64,000 bases of DNA from Paratinospora sagittata (Eukaryota > Streptophyta > Magnoliopsida > Ranunculales > Menispermaceae). The notes under the pieces were generated by a model. That model was not told where the DNA came from. It saw only the letters and a list, made by a program, of their open reading frames with translations, and did no database searches. The DNA lies in contig CM069592.1 of NCBI GenBank assembly GCA_035771175.1, forward strand, positions 38,580,198 through 38,644,197, given 5' to 3'. How positions within the stretch are numbered: position 1 is the first letter of the stretch; each line of letters opens with the position of its first letter. The position numbers and the translations under genes were made by a program. Below, in pieces: positions 23,755-35,269 of this stretch.

Positions 23755-25938
23755 ATGTTCAGGCAGAAAGACTCGCCTAAAATGGAGAAGCTCGCGACTG
23801 AGAAATCCGGTGGTTTTTCCAACGGAAACGGAGACGATGACAAGAAGCAAGAACAACCAGATTATCATCATCATCAACAATCTCCGGGGGAACCACCGGA
23901 TTCAGTTTCACCTCAGGTTGTTGATGTTGTTGAGCGTAAATCTGAGACACAAGAATTATCAATCGGAGAAGAGAAGCAAGAGGAGATAGATCAGAATAAC
24001 AACATAGAACAGGAGTCTTCTTCGTCTTCTTCTTCTTTTTCTTCTGGTTTTCCTCCTGATCTCGATTCAAATAGTCTCTCCAAACTGTCGGAAGAGATTG
24101 ACCAGTTCCTTTCTAGTTTCCTTCATTCTACAGATAATGATAAGTCCAATCCACCGGAGATTCCGAGTTGCGTGGAGAAATTCGCGAGGCTTGTTGAACT
24201 AGAGATCTCGAAGTATGATTCCGGTGAGATTCCGGCGAAATGGTGTCGTGATTCGGACGAGGATTTGGCGCTTTTGGATTCCGTTGATAGGATCTCGAAA
24301 TTGACGACTGCTCTCGGTGAGTTTCGATCGGACGAGAATTTAGCGCCGGTGGTTAGCTGCACCAGTGCTGTTTTGCAACGAGCGATGGCGTTTTTAGAAG
24401 ACGAGTTCCGAGCTATGTTAGAGGATTATAGAATCCTTGCTGATTCAGAATCGAATGCGAGCGATTCGAAAGCGAAGCAAGCATCGAGCAGCAGCGAGCA
24501 GCATGATCACTGCTTGTTGCAGCAGCCGCAACAGCAGCAGCAATCCGAGACCAACGAAGACGATCAGTTCCCCGGATACTCGCCGGAGATCGTGTCGAGA
24601 CTGAAACGTATCGCGACGACGATGATCTCGTCTGGTTACGAGGCGGAGTGTTGTCAAGCTTACAGCATAATCAGGAGACATGTTTTAGTTGAAAGCTTGA
24701 GTAAGATCGGATGCGAGAAGATCAGCATGGATGACGTTCAGAAAATGCAGTGGGAGTCGCTTGAAGGAGAGATCGCGAAGTGGATCACCGCGACCAAGCA
24801 TTGCTACAAAGTTTACTTCCCCGGCGAACAGAAGCTCTGCTGCGAGGTTTTCTCCGATAATCCCTCCGATTCCGGCAGCCTCTTCGGAAACCTGACTCGC
24901 AGTGTCGTCATACAACTTCTCAATTTCGCCGAAGCAGTCGCCATGACGAAGAGATCCGCAGAAAAACTGTTCAAATTCCTTGACATGTACGAAACCTTGC
25001 GTGATATCATCACCGCCATGGAAGGATTCTTGTCCGATCAAGACTTATCAAACGAACTCATATCAGAAATCTCAACGGCACGGGGCCGGATCGGCGAAGC
25101 AGTCGTCGGAATATTCTGCGATCTAGAGAACTCGATCAAGGCCGACAACGGCAAAACTCCAGTGCCAGGCGGTGCAGTTCATCCTCTAACTCGCTACATC
25201 ATGAACTACGTGAAATACACCTGCGAGTACAAAGAAACCTTGGAACAAGTCTTCCAAGAACACCGTAAGATCGATCGATCAGACGCATCAGGCGGATCAG
25301 ATTCCGAAACCAACACGCCAAGCAGCCACAACGAACAAGCCCCAAAACCTTCACCATTTTCAGTACAACTAATGACAGTAATGGATCTACTCGATTCAAA
25401 CCTCGAATCAAAATCAAAACTGTACAAAGATCTGTCACTGAGCTACATTTTCCTGATGAACAACGGCCGCTACATCGTGCAGAAGATCAAAGGATCGCCG
25501 GAGATCCACGACTTGATGGGGGACACGTGGTGCAGGCGACGATCGTCGGATCTCCGACAGTACCATAAGAATTACCAGCGGGAGACATGGAGTAAAGTAT
25601 TGGGATGTCTCAGAGACGAAGGATTGCAAGTGAATGGTAAGGTATTGAAGCCAATGCTGAAGGAGAGGTTCAAGAGTTTCAATTCGATGTTCGAAGAGAT
25701 ACATAAGACGCAGAGCTCGTGGGTTGTGAGCGATGAACAGTTGCAATCGGAGCTTCGGGTTTCGATTTCTGCGGTGATGATTCCGGCGTATCGATCGTTC
25801 TTAGGTAGGTTCAGGCAGTATTTGGATGCAGGAAGGCAAACTGAGAAGTACATAAAGTTTGGTCCAGAAGATATTGAGACTTACATTGATGAATTGTTTG
25901 ATGGCAATCCAGCTTCAATGGTGAGAAGAAGAACATAA
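23755..25938 (+). CDS. EXO70C: Exocyst subunit EXO70, EXO70C-like, intronless
   Basis: Seen: one open frame of 727 codons with no intron, usual for plant EXO70 outside the EXO70A group. Residues 1-110 are low complexity (Asn/Asp, His and Ser runs) followed by LSEEIDQFLSSF. The conserved Exo70 domain runs from about residue 340 to 705: YFPGEQKLCCEVFS, VHPLTRYIMNYVKYTCEY, LYKDLSLSYIFLMNNGRYIV, then LKERFKSFNSMFEE and IKFGPEDIETYIDELFDG near the end. Known: Exo70 binds membrane phosphoinositides and helps the exocyst tether secretory vesicles; EXO70C members act in tip growth, notably pollen tubes. The EXO70C call rests on the MEK start (Met10 at 23782), the acidic or Ser-rich N-terminus and the EEIDQFLSSF motif. 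Translation may begin at 23782 instead. Subfamily confidence is moderate; family confidence is high. Confidence 0.93.
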   Translation: MFRQKDSPKMEKLATEKSGGFSNGNGDDDKKQEQPDYHHHQQSPGEPPDSVSPQVVDVVERKSETQELSIGEEKQEEIDQNNNIEQESSSSSSSFSSGFPPDLDSNSLSKLSEEIDQFLSSFLHSTDNDKSNPPEIPSCVEKFARLVELEISKYDSGEIPAKWCRDSDEDLALLDSVDRISKLTTALGEFRSDENLAPVVSCTSAVLQRAMAFLEDEFRAMLEDYRILADSESNASDSKAKQASSSSEQHDHCLLQQPQQQQQSETNEDDQFPGYSPEIVSRLKRIATTMISSGYEAECCQAYSIIRRHVLVESLSKIGCEKISMDDVQKMQWESLEGEIAKWITATKHCYKVYFPGEQKLCCEVFSDNPSDSGSLFGNLTRSVVIQLLNFAEAVAMTKRSAEKLFKFLDMYETLRDIITAMEGFLSDQDLSNELISEISTARGRIGEAVVGIFCDLENSIKADNGKTPVPGGAVHPLTRYIMNYVKYTCEYKETLEQVFQEHRKIDRSDASGGSDSETNTPSSHNEQAPKPSPFSVQLMTVMDLLDSNLESKSKLYKDLSLSYIFLMNNGRYIVQKIKGSPEIHDLMGDTWCRRRSSDLRQYHKNYQRETWSKVLGCLRDEGLQVNGKVLKPMLKERFKSFNSMFEEIHKTQSSWVVSDEQLQSELRVSISAVMIPAYRSFLGRFRQYLDAGRQTEKYIKFGPEDIETYIDELFDGNPASMVRRRT

Positions 25939-28641
25939 ATTAACTAATTTATTGATTGAATGATATTATTGATGATTGATTAAGCCTTCATTAATGGAGG
26001 AAGAAGATGAAGGGAAAAGAAGCGAGTCAGTCAGTTACCTATAGAGAGAAAGAGATCAAGTAGATGATGAGGGTATATCATGTGTATTAATTAATTGATT
26101 TTTTATTTTTTTATATTTTTTTTGTATGTTTTTGTTTTTGTTTTTTTTTTTTTTTGTCATGCCTCATCCATTGGTGTCATTGTACTTGAAGTGAAGTATG
26201 TGCTGATTTTTTTCTTATGAAAATGATGTAATGTAATCTATTATAATTAACCGTGTCATTAATTTGGTACATGCATTGCATAATAGATTTAACTTCTTTA
26301 AGTGACATGAGAGCTTCCATAATAACGGTCAAAGCCCGCTTCATCCAAAAGATTTGATTTAGTTGAATTTTTAATGTAAATGGTTTGTTTTGCGGTTTAT
26401 GATGTTTTTTTTTTTTTTTTTTTAAAGTAATTCATTAAGTTTGGTTTGAGTTTGTATTTTTCTTAATCGATTGAAACTGAACCAAACCACATATTAAATA
26501 AATTTATCATATAATTGAATGTTTAATAATTTATTATTTTAGTATATTTTTATGTTTAATAATTATGATATTAGTTTTTAAAACAAACCAAATACTATCT
26601 ATAAACTCAACTCGACGTAATTTTTTTTTAAGAAAAAATAAGTATAACCCGATACCTCCTCTATTTGTAGGAAATTCGAGTCCTGAATGCAGTCACTCTG
26701 CGCCAATGAAAAAATCTAATATTCACCCTTTTTGAATCCCGCCTCAAACCTCTGACTCCATGTAATAGACCAGCCGTTCGAACTATCAAACTAATGCTTT
26801 ATTGGCAACTCGACTCAACTTAATTTAATTAAGTCTTTTTTTAACTACACAAGAAAACCAAATTCTATCTAATAGAACAAAATTAAATAAAGTTATTTTA
26901 AAGTTTAGATCAACTTAATGATATTTTACAATATTTAAAATCAAAACACTGTATAATAATCAGTTAATTAATGATATAAATTCTATGTTAAAGTTTTATA
27001 CAACTCAACTCAATTTTTTTTTTCAACCGAACTAATAAGTCTTTTTTTCAATTATAATTAATTTTTTATAAAATTTCAAAAAATAAATTATTTTAAAGAT
27101 TATATTATATCTCTATTTTTTATTATCTTTGGTAAATGCTGATTGTACAGTTAACAAACACCTTTTTTTTTTTTCTCATAAAAAATATGAGAGTAGGAAA
27201 CAAAAATAATTCAATAAGATGACATTTAGTTTTTTTTCAAAAACAATGAAAATAAATATATAAGGGAAAACAGAGGAATGCGCTACTACTTACTGAAAGA
27301 CACAGAGCACGAGAAGAAGAAGAAAGACAAGAGAAAACCAAAATTCGCGGCAGAGATTCGATAATTCCGGTATGTACGCAAGCAATTCTCCCTTTTATCG
27401 CTCAAATGCTTAGCTGATGGACGTAAGAAATTGAAAACTTGGGCTATGTTTTTTAATGGATTTGCGAATTTATGGCCTTGCCCGTTTAAGTTGATACCAC
27501 AAATCTTCAATAGAAAATTAATTAATCTTCGCTAGTAGGTTCATGGGAGAGAATTAATTGTTGCAGCACGTTGTGACTTGTAATTGTTTGAAGAAATGCT
27601 TGAATGAATTAGTAGGGTAATTCTGAACTAGAGCTGTGGGTTTGATCACTGCATGTTAAAAACCAATGCTTTTGATTGTTCCATGGGTGATGGGTGTAGT
27701 GTAGAAATTGATTTTGGTGCTACTTTAAATGATCTTGCAAGTAACCATGATGGCACCCTTAAGAATGATGTATTTTTGGTGATAGTTTTCTTTTTAAGCA
27801 AGGCCTGGCTTTTGTGTGGCAGTTGAGCTGGTAGTTAAGGGTTCTAAGTTTTGATATATGCTTTATAGCCTCAATTATTGCAGTCTTCTTCTCTGTTTTA
27901 CATTTTTATCGCTTTAAGTGGGATAAACAACTCTCTATTTATGATCACAAATAATTTGTGCTTTACAAAGGCATATCTATCATTTGTTTCATTTCCATTT
28001 TCAAATTAAACAGATTTATAAACTGGTAGGGCTTAAAATCTCATGTTGCTCTAGAAACAAAAGTCTTTCTTATTCTATCGTGGAAACCTTACTTTGTTCG
28101 TCGTTCAAAAACATTAAAGGCATGATGGAAACCTTTAAGAGCCAATTCAAATGTAATGGCATTGTTGGTGTTGGAAATTTATATTTGATACGCATTGACT
28201 GCTATGTAGGTAGCCAATTGGACACTAGATAATTACCAGATAGTTATCAAAACACCCACACACAATTAACGATTATGGTCACAGCAAATGTGTGTGTGCT
28301 TGGGAGAAGTGTTGGCTATCTTCTTGGTTATAGTGTGAGAAGACATATGAAGAGAGGTGTTTGTGGATATGTTTGAGACAATATTTTTGTGTTTGAATTC
28401 AAGCTGAAACCTAGAATCTATTGCTTCATCTTTATTGGGTTGGAAGAGGTTTTTTGACTGTGAAAAGTTGATAGTTTGACCTTCAAAGAAGTGGTGAAAG
28501 TCTCTATGAGATTTCAACAAATGAATGTCTAGAACGTCAGTAGTAATGCTTCCACAACTTTTCCTCACTTTGAATTCTATTTCATTTCCTACAGGGGGTG
28601 TTAAAAAAAAAATGGGGTGCAGGCCTTTTTGACGAAAATCC
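25939..28641. other. EXO70 3' UTR, then intergenic; candidate far leader exon at 27240-27370
   Basis: After the EXO70 stop comes T-rich sequence with no further gene. At about 27280-27370 a purine-rich stretch ends in a good donor (GTATGTACG), resembling a 5' UTR exon on the plus strand. It could belong to the tRNA-splicing endonuclease gene through an intron of almost 4 kb. This is inference only. Confidence 0.35.
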
Positions 28642-28644
28642 TTA

Positions 28645-30026
28645 GGGGCGTTTGGTATGTTGTATGAGAATCTTAAAGTTTATCATGTTTGTTTCACTCT
28701 TTACATTTGTTAGGGAGTGGGAAAGTGATTCCCGAGAAAGTAAGATTCCAACTCACAATGGGAAAGTGATTCCCATTGAGATAGGTGGTATTTACTTTCT
28801 CGGGAAAATAATTATGGTGGGAAAGTTTTTATTTTCCTTTTATAAAAGCAAAAAAAAAAAAAACAGAGAGAGAAAAGAAAACCATGATTAAGACTTTCTT
28901 AATTCATGTATTAGGAAACTTTTATTTGGATTTGATATATTTTGGGCATTTTTCATAGGTTAAGATGCAGTACTTGTGACGCAGTGAAAGCAAAGAAAAG
29001 AATAGAAGAGTAAAACCCTTTAAGAGAAATAAAATTTGGTTAAATTGAAGTGTCTTTCTCATTACAATAGCCCCCTTTAATAGGAGGGGGAAACCATAAA
29101 AAAATAGAAAATTGCTACTTTCCTTGAGAATCTAAATCCTAATGAGAAAGAAATAAAGAAATTCTACTTTCCTAAAATGAAAAAAGAAGTAAAATACTTT
29201 CCTAGAATGAGAAAAAGAAATAAAAAAAAATGGAAAGCACATAAAATTAGAAGTGTCTTTTCTACACCAAGCCACAAAGAAATTAGAAGGCGCGCGAATT
29301 TAGAAACCACATGAAATTGGAAACCTCACAAAATTAAAAGGCATAAAAAATTAGTAGGCCTCGTAAAATTAGAAAGGTGCAAAATTGGAAGCCTTGAGGT
29401 AAAATTGATCTTCTTTCTCATTTTAATGTCTCTTGCCTTTAGTGGGCTTGCAATGATCCAATTGGTCTATGTATTTATCGGCTTGTTGTTCTACATCCAC
29501 TTGACTCTTCTTTAATTTGATCTTGTTAGATAATAAAAATAATATTTTAATAAAACATATTATTTTTTAATTTAATATTAATAATTAATATAATTTAACA
29601 TTAACTTAAAAATAATAATAATAATATATTTTTTTAATTTGACGAAATATTTATTTTATCACAAACTAATTTTATTATTTTTTACAAAAAACCAATTTTA
29701 CTATTTTTATTAAAATATAAGTATATTATTTTAATAAAATGTAATTTTTATTATGTTAATGAAAATTTAATTTAATTTTATATTTTATTATTTAAATAAA
29801 AATATTTTTATTATTTTCATAAAAATATTTTTTATATTTAATAAAAAATATTTCATTTATCTAAGATTCTAGTATGTTACCAAATACAGTAAAGTGATAT
29901 TCACGGGATTTGCTGTGTAACCAAACATAGTAATATAACATTCCCATCTTAAGATTTTTATCAATCACTTTCCTAGAAATTTTATTCTCGTTCCCATCCA
30001 GAGATTCCTGCGTACCAAATGCCACC
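28645..30026. mobile_element. Harbinger-like non-autonomous element, 1.38 kb
   Basis: Left end GGGGCGTTTGGTATG and right end CGTACCAAATGCCACC are imperfect inverted repeats. TTA flanks both sides (28642-28644 and 30027-30029). The sub-terminal sequence is also partly inverted (GGGAAAGTGATT words near both ends). The centre has unrelated-looking AT-rich DNA (about 29510-29880), perhaps nested. No transposase frame is visible. Confidence 0.55.
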
Positions 30027-30289
30027 TTAAATGTTCATGTAACCTACCTGAAATTGATATTGAACATGTCATCTTTTGAAACTTGCAAAGTTATTTTGCA
30101 TTGTGTCGCACCTATAAATCCATGAGAGATTATTTGTAAAATGGCTCCATTGAGTCCCACATCAGTTATAAAACTAATTCCTATAAAATTGTGAAACCCC
30201 TATGAGAGGGCTGTGCTTTCTTTCTAATATAGTGTAGTCAATTTCCGTCAAGTGTGGTGTACTCATGATTCTTTAGATGTAATGCAGTC

Positions 30290-30560
30290 AAGTGATTCGA
30301 CATACCTAGATACCAAGCCTTCACAACTTTGTTGTACCTTTCAAACCAAGCTCTTGTTGCCTGCTTTAGCCCATAGGGAGCTTTCTTGAGCTTGCATGGA
30401 AAATTCGAATTCCTAGGAGAATAGAAATTTGGATTTGGAGGTGGCTAAATAGAAACTAATCCAAGCAGATCATCGTGGAGAAAGGCATTCTTCACGTGAA
30501 GTTGAAATAAGGACCAGTTTTTTATGGAAAGAAAGAAAACCGTTAAAGCATGCCTTTCAT
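30290..30560 (-). pseudogene. Ty1/copia reverse transcriptase fragment
   Basis: On the minus strand two motifs of the copia reverse transcriptase appear in order: QLHVKNAFLHDDLLG (a form of QLDVKNAFLHGDL) and KLKKAPYGLKQATRAWFERY (a form of KLKKSLYGLKQAPRAW). The intervening frame is broken and the rest of pol is not recognised. It lies in the 5' flank, or leader intron, of the tRNA endonuclease gene. Confidence 0.75.
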
Positions 30561-31137
30561 AAAGTATGCTATTGCAAATTTTTATTTTGCTCACACAATG
30601 CTCGGCGTATGATTCAGCCTCTATCTATCATGTATTTAATGGCATATCACATATGAAAATCTGCAGCCACACTTGGTTTTCTTGCTCATAATGTCGACTT
30701 AAAATAAACATATTTATGTTGCTAGGATAAAATTCCTACTTTAATAATCTGTGTTCCGGAGACCTTGTCACGTTTCAGTCTGTGTAACTGAAAACCAAAC
30801 TGAATACCTTGAGGTCCTACAAATTTAATACTGATTTAGACAGCAGCATGACCAAAACTGATCCATTTGGCATTGCCACGGGTTTGATGCACAACCCTAC
30901 TATTCGGTAATACAGCTTTTAAGGTCTTTCACATTTTTTTTGGAAATCTTGCATCACTAAGTGAGTTTGACGGAGGTAAGGACGCCTAAAATGCAGATAG
31001 CCCCTGCCATAATTAATTTAAATTACGTGACAAAATCTATTTCCGTTTCTACTTATCTTCGTCTATTTGAGAAATCCCTCAATATTACCTATACTCTTTG
31101 CATTTTTTATATTATGCATCCAAGTTGAAATTTTATG

Positions 31138-31205
31138 CAAGGTAAGGCTGCATACAATAGACCTAATATGGGCAGGAGCTTAGTGCACCGGGATGCCCTT
31201 TTTTT
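31138..31205 (+). mobile_element. 5'-truncated SINE with 22-bp target duplication
   Basis: The 68-bp body matches the 3' end of the plant SINE family (AAGGCTGCATACAATAGACC ... GGAGCTTAGTGCACCGGGA, then a T run). It is flanked by GCATCCAAGTTGAAATTTTATG (31116-31137) and GCATATAAGTTGAAATTTTATG (31206-31227), which agree at 20 of 22 positions. It lies 144 bases before the endonuclease start codon, so it may be in the leader or a leader intron. Confidence 0.8.
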
Positions 31206-31348
31206 GCATATAAGTTGAAATTTTATGTTGATCTTTACAGGTGTTCTTTTTATCTGGTTGTGGTTCTCCAATGTCCTCAATATAAACTACACCCAACATT
31301 TCTTCACACGTTGAACATCCGGATTCCTTGTCTTTCATTAAAGAGATT

Positions 31349-32092
31349 ATGGGACCAAGATGGAAAGGGAAGGGCTCAGAAAAGACTGCTGCCTCAGAAC
31401 CCATGTCAACAATAGTCGGAAATCTTCAATCTACTCTACTTCAGATGGAAACACGCGGATTACTCTCCGGTTCTGGTGTGCTTGTAGAAGCAACGGTTGA
31501 ACTGACTAATCTACTCAATCGTGCATGCTTTGGCCGACCAGTTATCACTTCTGATTTAGATAACCATTGGTTTCAACTTAGCCTTGAAGAAGCTTTTTAC
31601 CTTTCACATGACTTGAAGTGTCTTAAAATTGTAGTGGACAACAATAAGTGTCCCAAGAATGAAGATGAGCTCTGGCAATATATGAAATCAAAGAAGAATT
31701 TGTTCCCAGATTTCTACAAGGCTTATTCTCATCTCCGGCAGAAAAATTGGGTCGTCCGTTCTGGATCTCAATATGGTGTGGATTTTGTCGCCTACCGTCA
31801 CCATCCAGCGCTGGTTCATGCAGAATTTGCTGTTCTTGTTTTATCCGAAGGCGAAAACAACGAAAACCTTCGCTTGAAGGTCTGGTCAGATTTTCATTCC
31901 ACAGTACGCCTTTGTGGAAGTGTTGCTAAGACATTGTTGGTTCTTAACATCGAGAAAACTGATTATGATGCAAACTCACCTTCGTGCTTGGAAAAGTTTA
32001 GCGTCAATGAACATACAATAACAAGATGGAGCCCAGAACGCTGCCGCGAGGATCAGACAATAGAAAATGGTAAATCCAAGAGCTTAATCTGA
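31349..32092 (+). CDS. SEN2: tRNA-splicing endonuclease catalytic subunit Sen2
   Basis: Seen: a single exon of 247 codons from the MGPRWKGKG start; an in-frame ATG 21 bases upstream is less likely because plant homologues begin M(A/G)PRWK. Residues 125-200 hold the catalytic domain: AYSHLRQKNWVVRSGSQYGV, then DFVAYRHHPALVHAEF and CGSVAKTLL. The triad expected for the family is present as Tyr149, His157 and Lys194; the Tyr-His spacing of eight fits Sen2. Known: Sen2 cleaves the 5' splice site of intron-containing pre-tRNAs as part of the four-subunit SEN complex. An acceptor-like CAG/AG at about 31240 suggests a spliced leader. Length fits plant SEN proteins (about 240-250). Confidence 0.92.
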   Translation: MGPRWKGKGSEKTAASEPMSTIVGNLQSTLLQMETRGLLSGSGVLVEATVELTNLLNRACFGRPVITSDLDNHWFQLSLEEAFYLSHDLKCLKIVVDNNKCPKNEDELWQYMKSKKNLFPDFYKAYSHLRQKNWVVRSGSQYGVDFVAYRHHPALVHAEFAVLVLSEGENNENLRLKVWSDFHSTVRLCGSVAKTLLVLNIEKTDYDANSPSCLEKFSVNEHTITRWSPERCREDQTIENGKSKSLI

Positions 32093-33176
32093 TTATGTTA
32101 TTGCTGTTTATACTGTCTATTTATGTTTAATTTCTTTCCTGGGATGGTACTTTTTAGTCTGTTCATTGGTTAATGGATTATATGAAGCTCAGATGCTCTA
32201 AGATGTGTGTCACAAACACCAATGTCACAATCTGGCCCAACACGTTAGAAAATGCCATTCCACACATTCATAGTATTTGGATTATGATACAATGCATGCC
32301 TCACAATTATTTATATAGGAAAATGTTGTTTTCCTCAGTCATATAAGTGGTGAATTCCTCCAGCATGGAGAATCTGTGGCTTTTTTTTTTTTTTTTTGTC
32401 TTTTTAAGCCCTTGACAAGAGCTCATTAGAACATGGATCATATATTTTAAAGCAATGATCTCCCTCAGTTATGCAGACAACCAGACCAGAGAATGAGCTC
32501 TCTCTGTCTCATCTCTTTAAATTCATGAAGGACATGGCTTCTATCATAAAGGGTTTTGAAAAAGATAAACTTCATTCATTATGTGAAATGAGAAAAAAAA
32601 TAATGAACTAAAAAAATAAAAATAAAACTTTGATTTATTGATAAGAAAGTAAAAAAAAAAAGTTAAAAACCAAAAAAAATTGACAAAAAATGAATATCTC
32701 ATGCATTCAGCCATGACTTGGAGGGCAAAAAAAAATTAAAAAAATCTATTATTCAAAAACCCTGAAAATTTTAATTAAGTTGATCAAAATTAAAGAAACA
32801 GAGAGAAAAGGCAAAAAGGTTATCAACTTACACAAAAGTAGTTGTTTCTATTTAAATACTTGTTCCATGAAATGAAAGTAAATGGGACCCATGTTATTAT
32901 GTCATGTTATGCTATGATCCCTTGTCTCACTACCTCCATCATCATCATCATCTATTGACTTACACAGGAAACAAACATTCCATTTAACTCAGCAACTCTA
33001 TTACTTCTCATCAAACACTAACAACAAAATCATTCATGATGGATGATAATGGTTGATGATGATAAGAATGAGGAAGATGATGATGTGTGCATGAGATGTC
33101 AATTGATATTATATGACCTCATGCGCTAGGCACGTGAGCACGTGCATGTGCGCGTGCTTTCCCCACCCTTCTCCCT
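32093..33176. other. 3' flank of SEN2 and intergenic DNA
   Basis: The first few hundred bases are presumably the SEN2 3' UTR. The rest is AT-rich with A and T runs and no recognisable gene. Confidence 0.4.
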
Positions 33177-33222
33177 TGCTCTCTCTCTCTCTCTCTCTCT
33201 CTTGAGTGAGTGAGTGAGTGAG
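33177..33222. repeat. Adjacent (CT)n and (GAGT)n microsatellites
   Basis: A run of about 13 CT units to about 33202 is followed at once by five GAGT units. Upstream at 33128-33158 is a purine/pyrimidine alternating stretch rich in CACGTG-like words. The region looks promoter-like, but no open frame with a domain follows on either strand. Confidence 0.85.
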
Positions 33223-34121
33223 TTGAGTGTGTCAGGGCAGTTAGTGGAGTTATTGTTTTGTTGGCAGAGCATTGTCTAGTGCTGACTGCACAACTCCCAT
33301 CATAACCAAACACATTTTGTTTGTTTAAGAGTTAAAAAAAAGCTCCTTTCTTCTTGGGTTCCCTTAAGTATATATCATTTAAGGATTAATTAAAATCAAA
33401 GATGACCCTTTTTAGAGACACCCATAAAAGATATAACCCTTAACCACCTTTTATATATATATAAAGATTGAAGAACAGCCCTTAATTGGGGACAAAGCAC
33501 TTCTCTGTTCCTTTGCCTCCTCAGACATGAGTGATACCTCCCCTTCCTGCTCTCTGAGATAAAGTCAATTTTGCCTCACTCATTTCTCCCCTATATATAT
33601 TATATGGTCTTCTTTTGGTTCACTTTTTTTTTAACTGCCTTCAATTTGGTCCTTTGTGTGGTGGACCCATATCTATACTTATTCAGTTTTTAATACTCTA
33701 AATATGTATGTGCATGTGTATATACTTGGAGACAGTTCATAAATGGTGTTTAGCAACAACCAACACATGGTTCTTGTCTTTCATTGCTTTATGTAAGATG
33801 AAAAGGTAGTTTTAATGAGGAACTAACATGAAGGGATATTGAAAATTAAAGATTTTATGGAATTTTGGACTTATCCTTTCTATATTTATAGCATTTTAGG
33901 GAAAAAAAAAAAACCGAGAGAGTAGTGAATAATATTCGAACTATTTGAAACCTCTTAAATCTAAAAGTTATAACCTGAAGATCTTAACACTTGAACCTAA
34001 GACCTCTTGTGAAAACTACTCGACTTAAAATGTAATTACATGTAAAATTACTCTTATGGTTATTAGACCATGCACTAGTACGTTTAGATTCCTAACATGT
34101 ACATGTCCAATGATCATCAAA

Positions 34122-34298
34122 GGCCTCGTTTGAGAATTGGAGCAAAAGCATTTTTGGAGATGGATGAGAACACTTGCTTTTAAGTAAACTCGGTGAAAAA
34201 AATAGTTTTACGTTTTTAAAAGAAGCTAAAAAAGATTAATTTTTTTTAAAAGTGCTTATCGAAAAAAAAAATTTGAAAAAGTTCTCTCAAACAAGATC
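34122..34298. mobile_element. Probable MITE, 177 bp
   Basis: Left end GGCCTCGTTTGAGAATT pairs with right end TTCTCTCAAACAAGATC as an imperfect inverted repeat. The interior is also self-complementary (AAAAGCA near the left, AAGTGCTT near the right). A target duplication is not clear. Confidence 0.45.
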
Positions 34299-35269
34299 AT
34301 GGTATGATTGTAGTTACATTAACATTTTAATAAAAAAAAAAGTATTAGCATTTTATATATTAGTGAACTGCACCTGATACTATTTATTTTATTTTAATTT
34401 CAAAGGTATGTTAAGGATTAAGTTTTATTAGTATTTCAATTTGAATATAAAGAAAAAGGTGAAAATTAAAAAAATAGGTTAGTTAGATTAATTATTTCAA
34501 AAATACTCTTTCACCGTTTATAATATAGATTAAAAATTAAAAAATTTAATACATAAAAAATATATAAAAAATAAAGGTATTATTGATATCATGATAAAAG
34601 TACGCAACGTTAATAAAAAGTATTGTATATATATATATATTAATAAAAGAAAAATCAGCCGTGGACCCATAATCACATATTGTTAGTCAAAGGGTTTACG
34701 AGATCATCGTGATGATGATGATCAAGAATAACTTGAGGCGAAAAAACAGAGGTCTCATACAAAGACCCAGAGGTTACATGGACCAACTTTATCGAGCCAC
34801 GTGTCAGGTTCCAAAGCTTCCCAAATATAGCAACAAGCCAACAACCACAAAATCAGACAAAAAATAAATAAATAAATAAACAATTTCTGAAAAAAAAAAA
34901 GTTCCACTTTAAATTAAAAAAAAAGAATAAAAAGGAAAACGATAGCGACAAACTGAAGAGGAGAAGAAAGCAGTCAACGGGTGAAAGGGTAGAGCTAACG
35001 TCATGAAGTGGACAGTGACGGCGAAACTGCAAAAAAGAAAGCTTTTTGTGTCGTTTGCTTTTAACGGCGATGCAAAATAATAATCAATATTATTATTAAA
35101 AATTTAAAAGTATCAGTGGGGGCGTAGCATAAAGTTGGTGTAATCCGTCAGAAGAGAATACTCATATTTCTCGTAAATTTTCTTTTCTTCTATATATATA
35201 ATTAATTTTTTATATATATATTTATATTTTATATTTTTTTGGTTCTTTATTACATTTTTTTGCATGCTC

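Noticed and set aside
23484..25853. Long minus-strand frames opposite the EXO70 gene
   Set aside because: Shadows of the single long plus-strand coding frame.
33150..33300. Possible miRNA hairpin near the CT repeat
   Set aside because: I compared it with conserved plant miRNAs I know and saw no match or convincing stem.
33119..33313. Minus-strand 64-codon frame over the CT/GAGT repeats
   Set aside because: Its product is a translated microsatellite (Arg-Glu and Thr-His-Ser runs).
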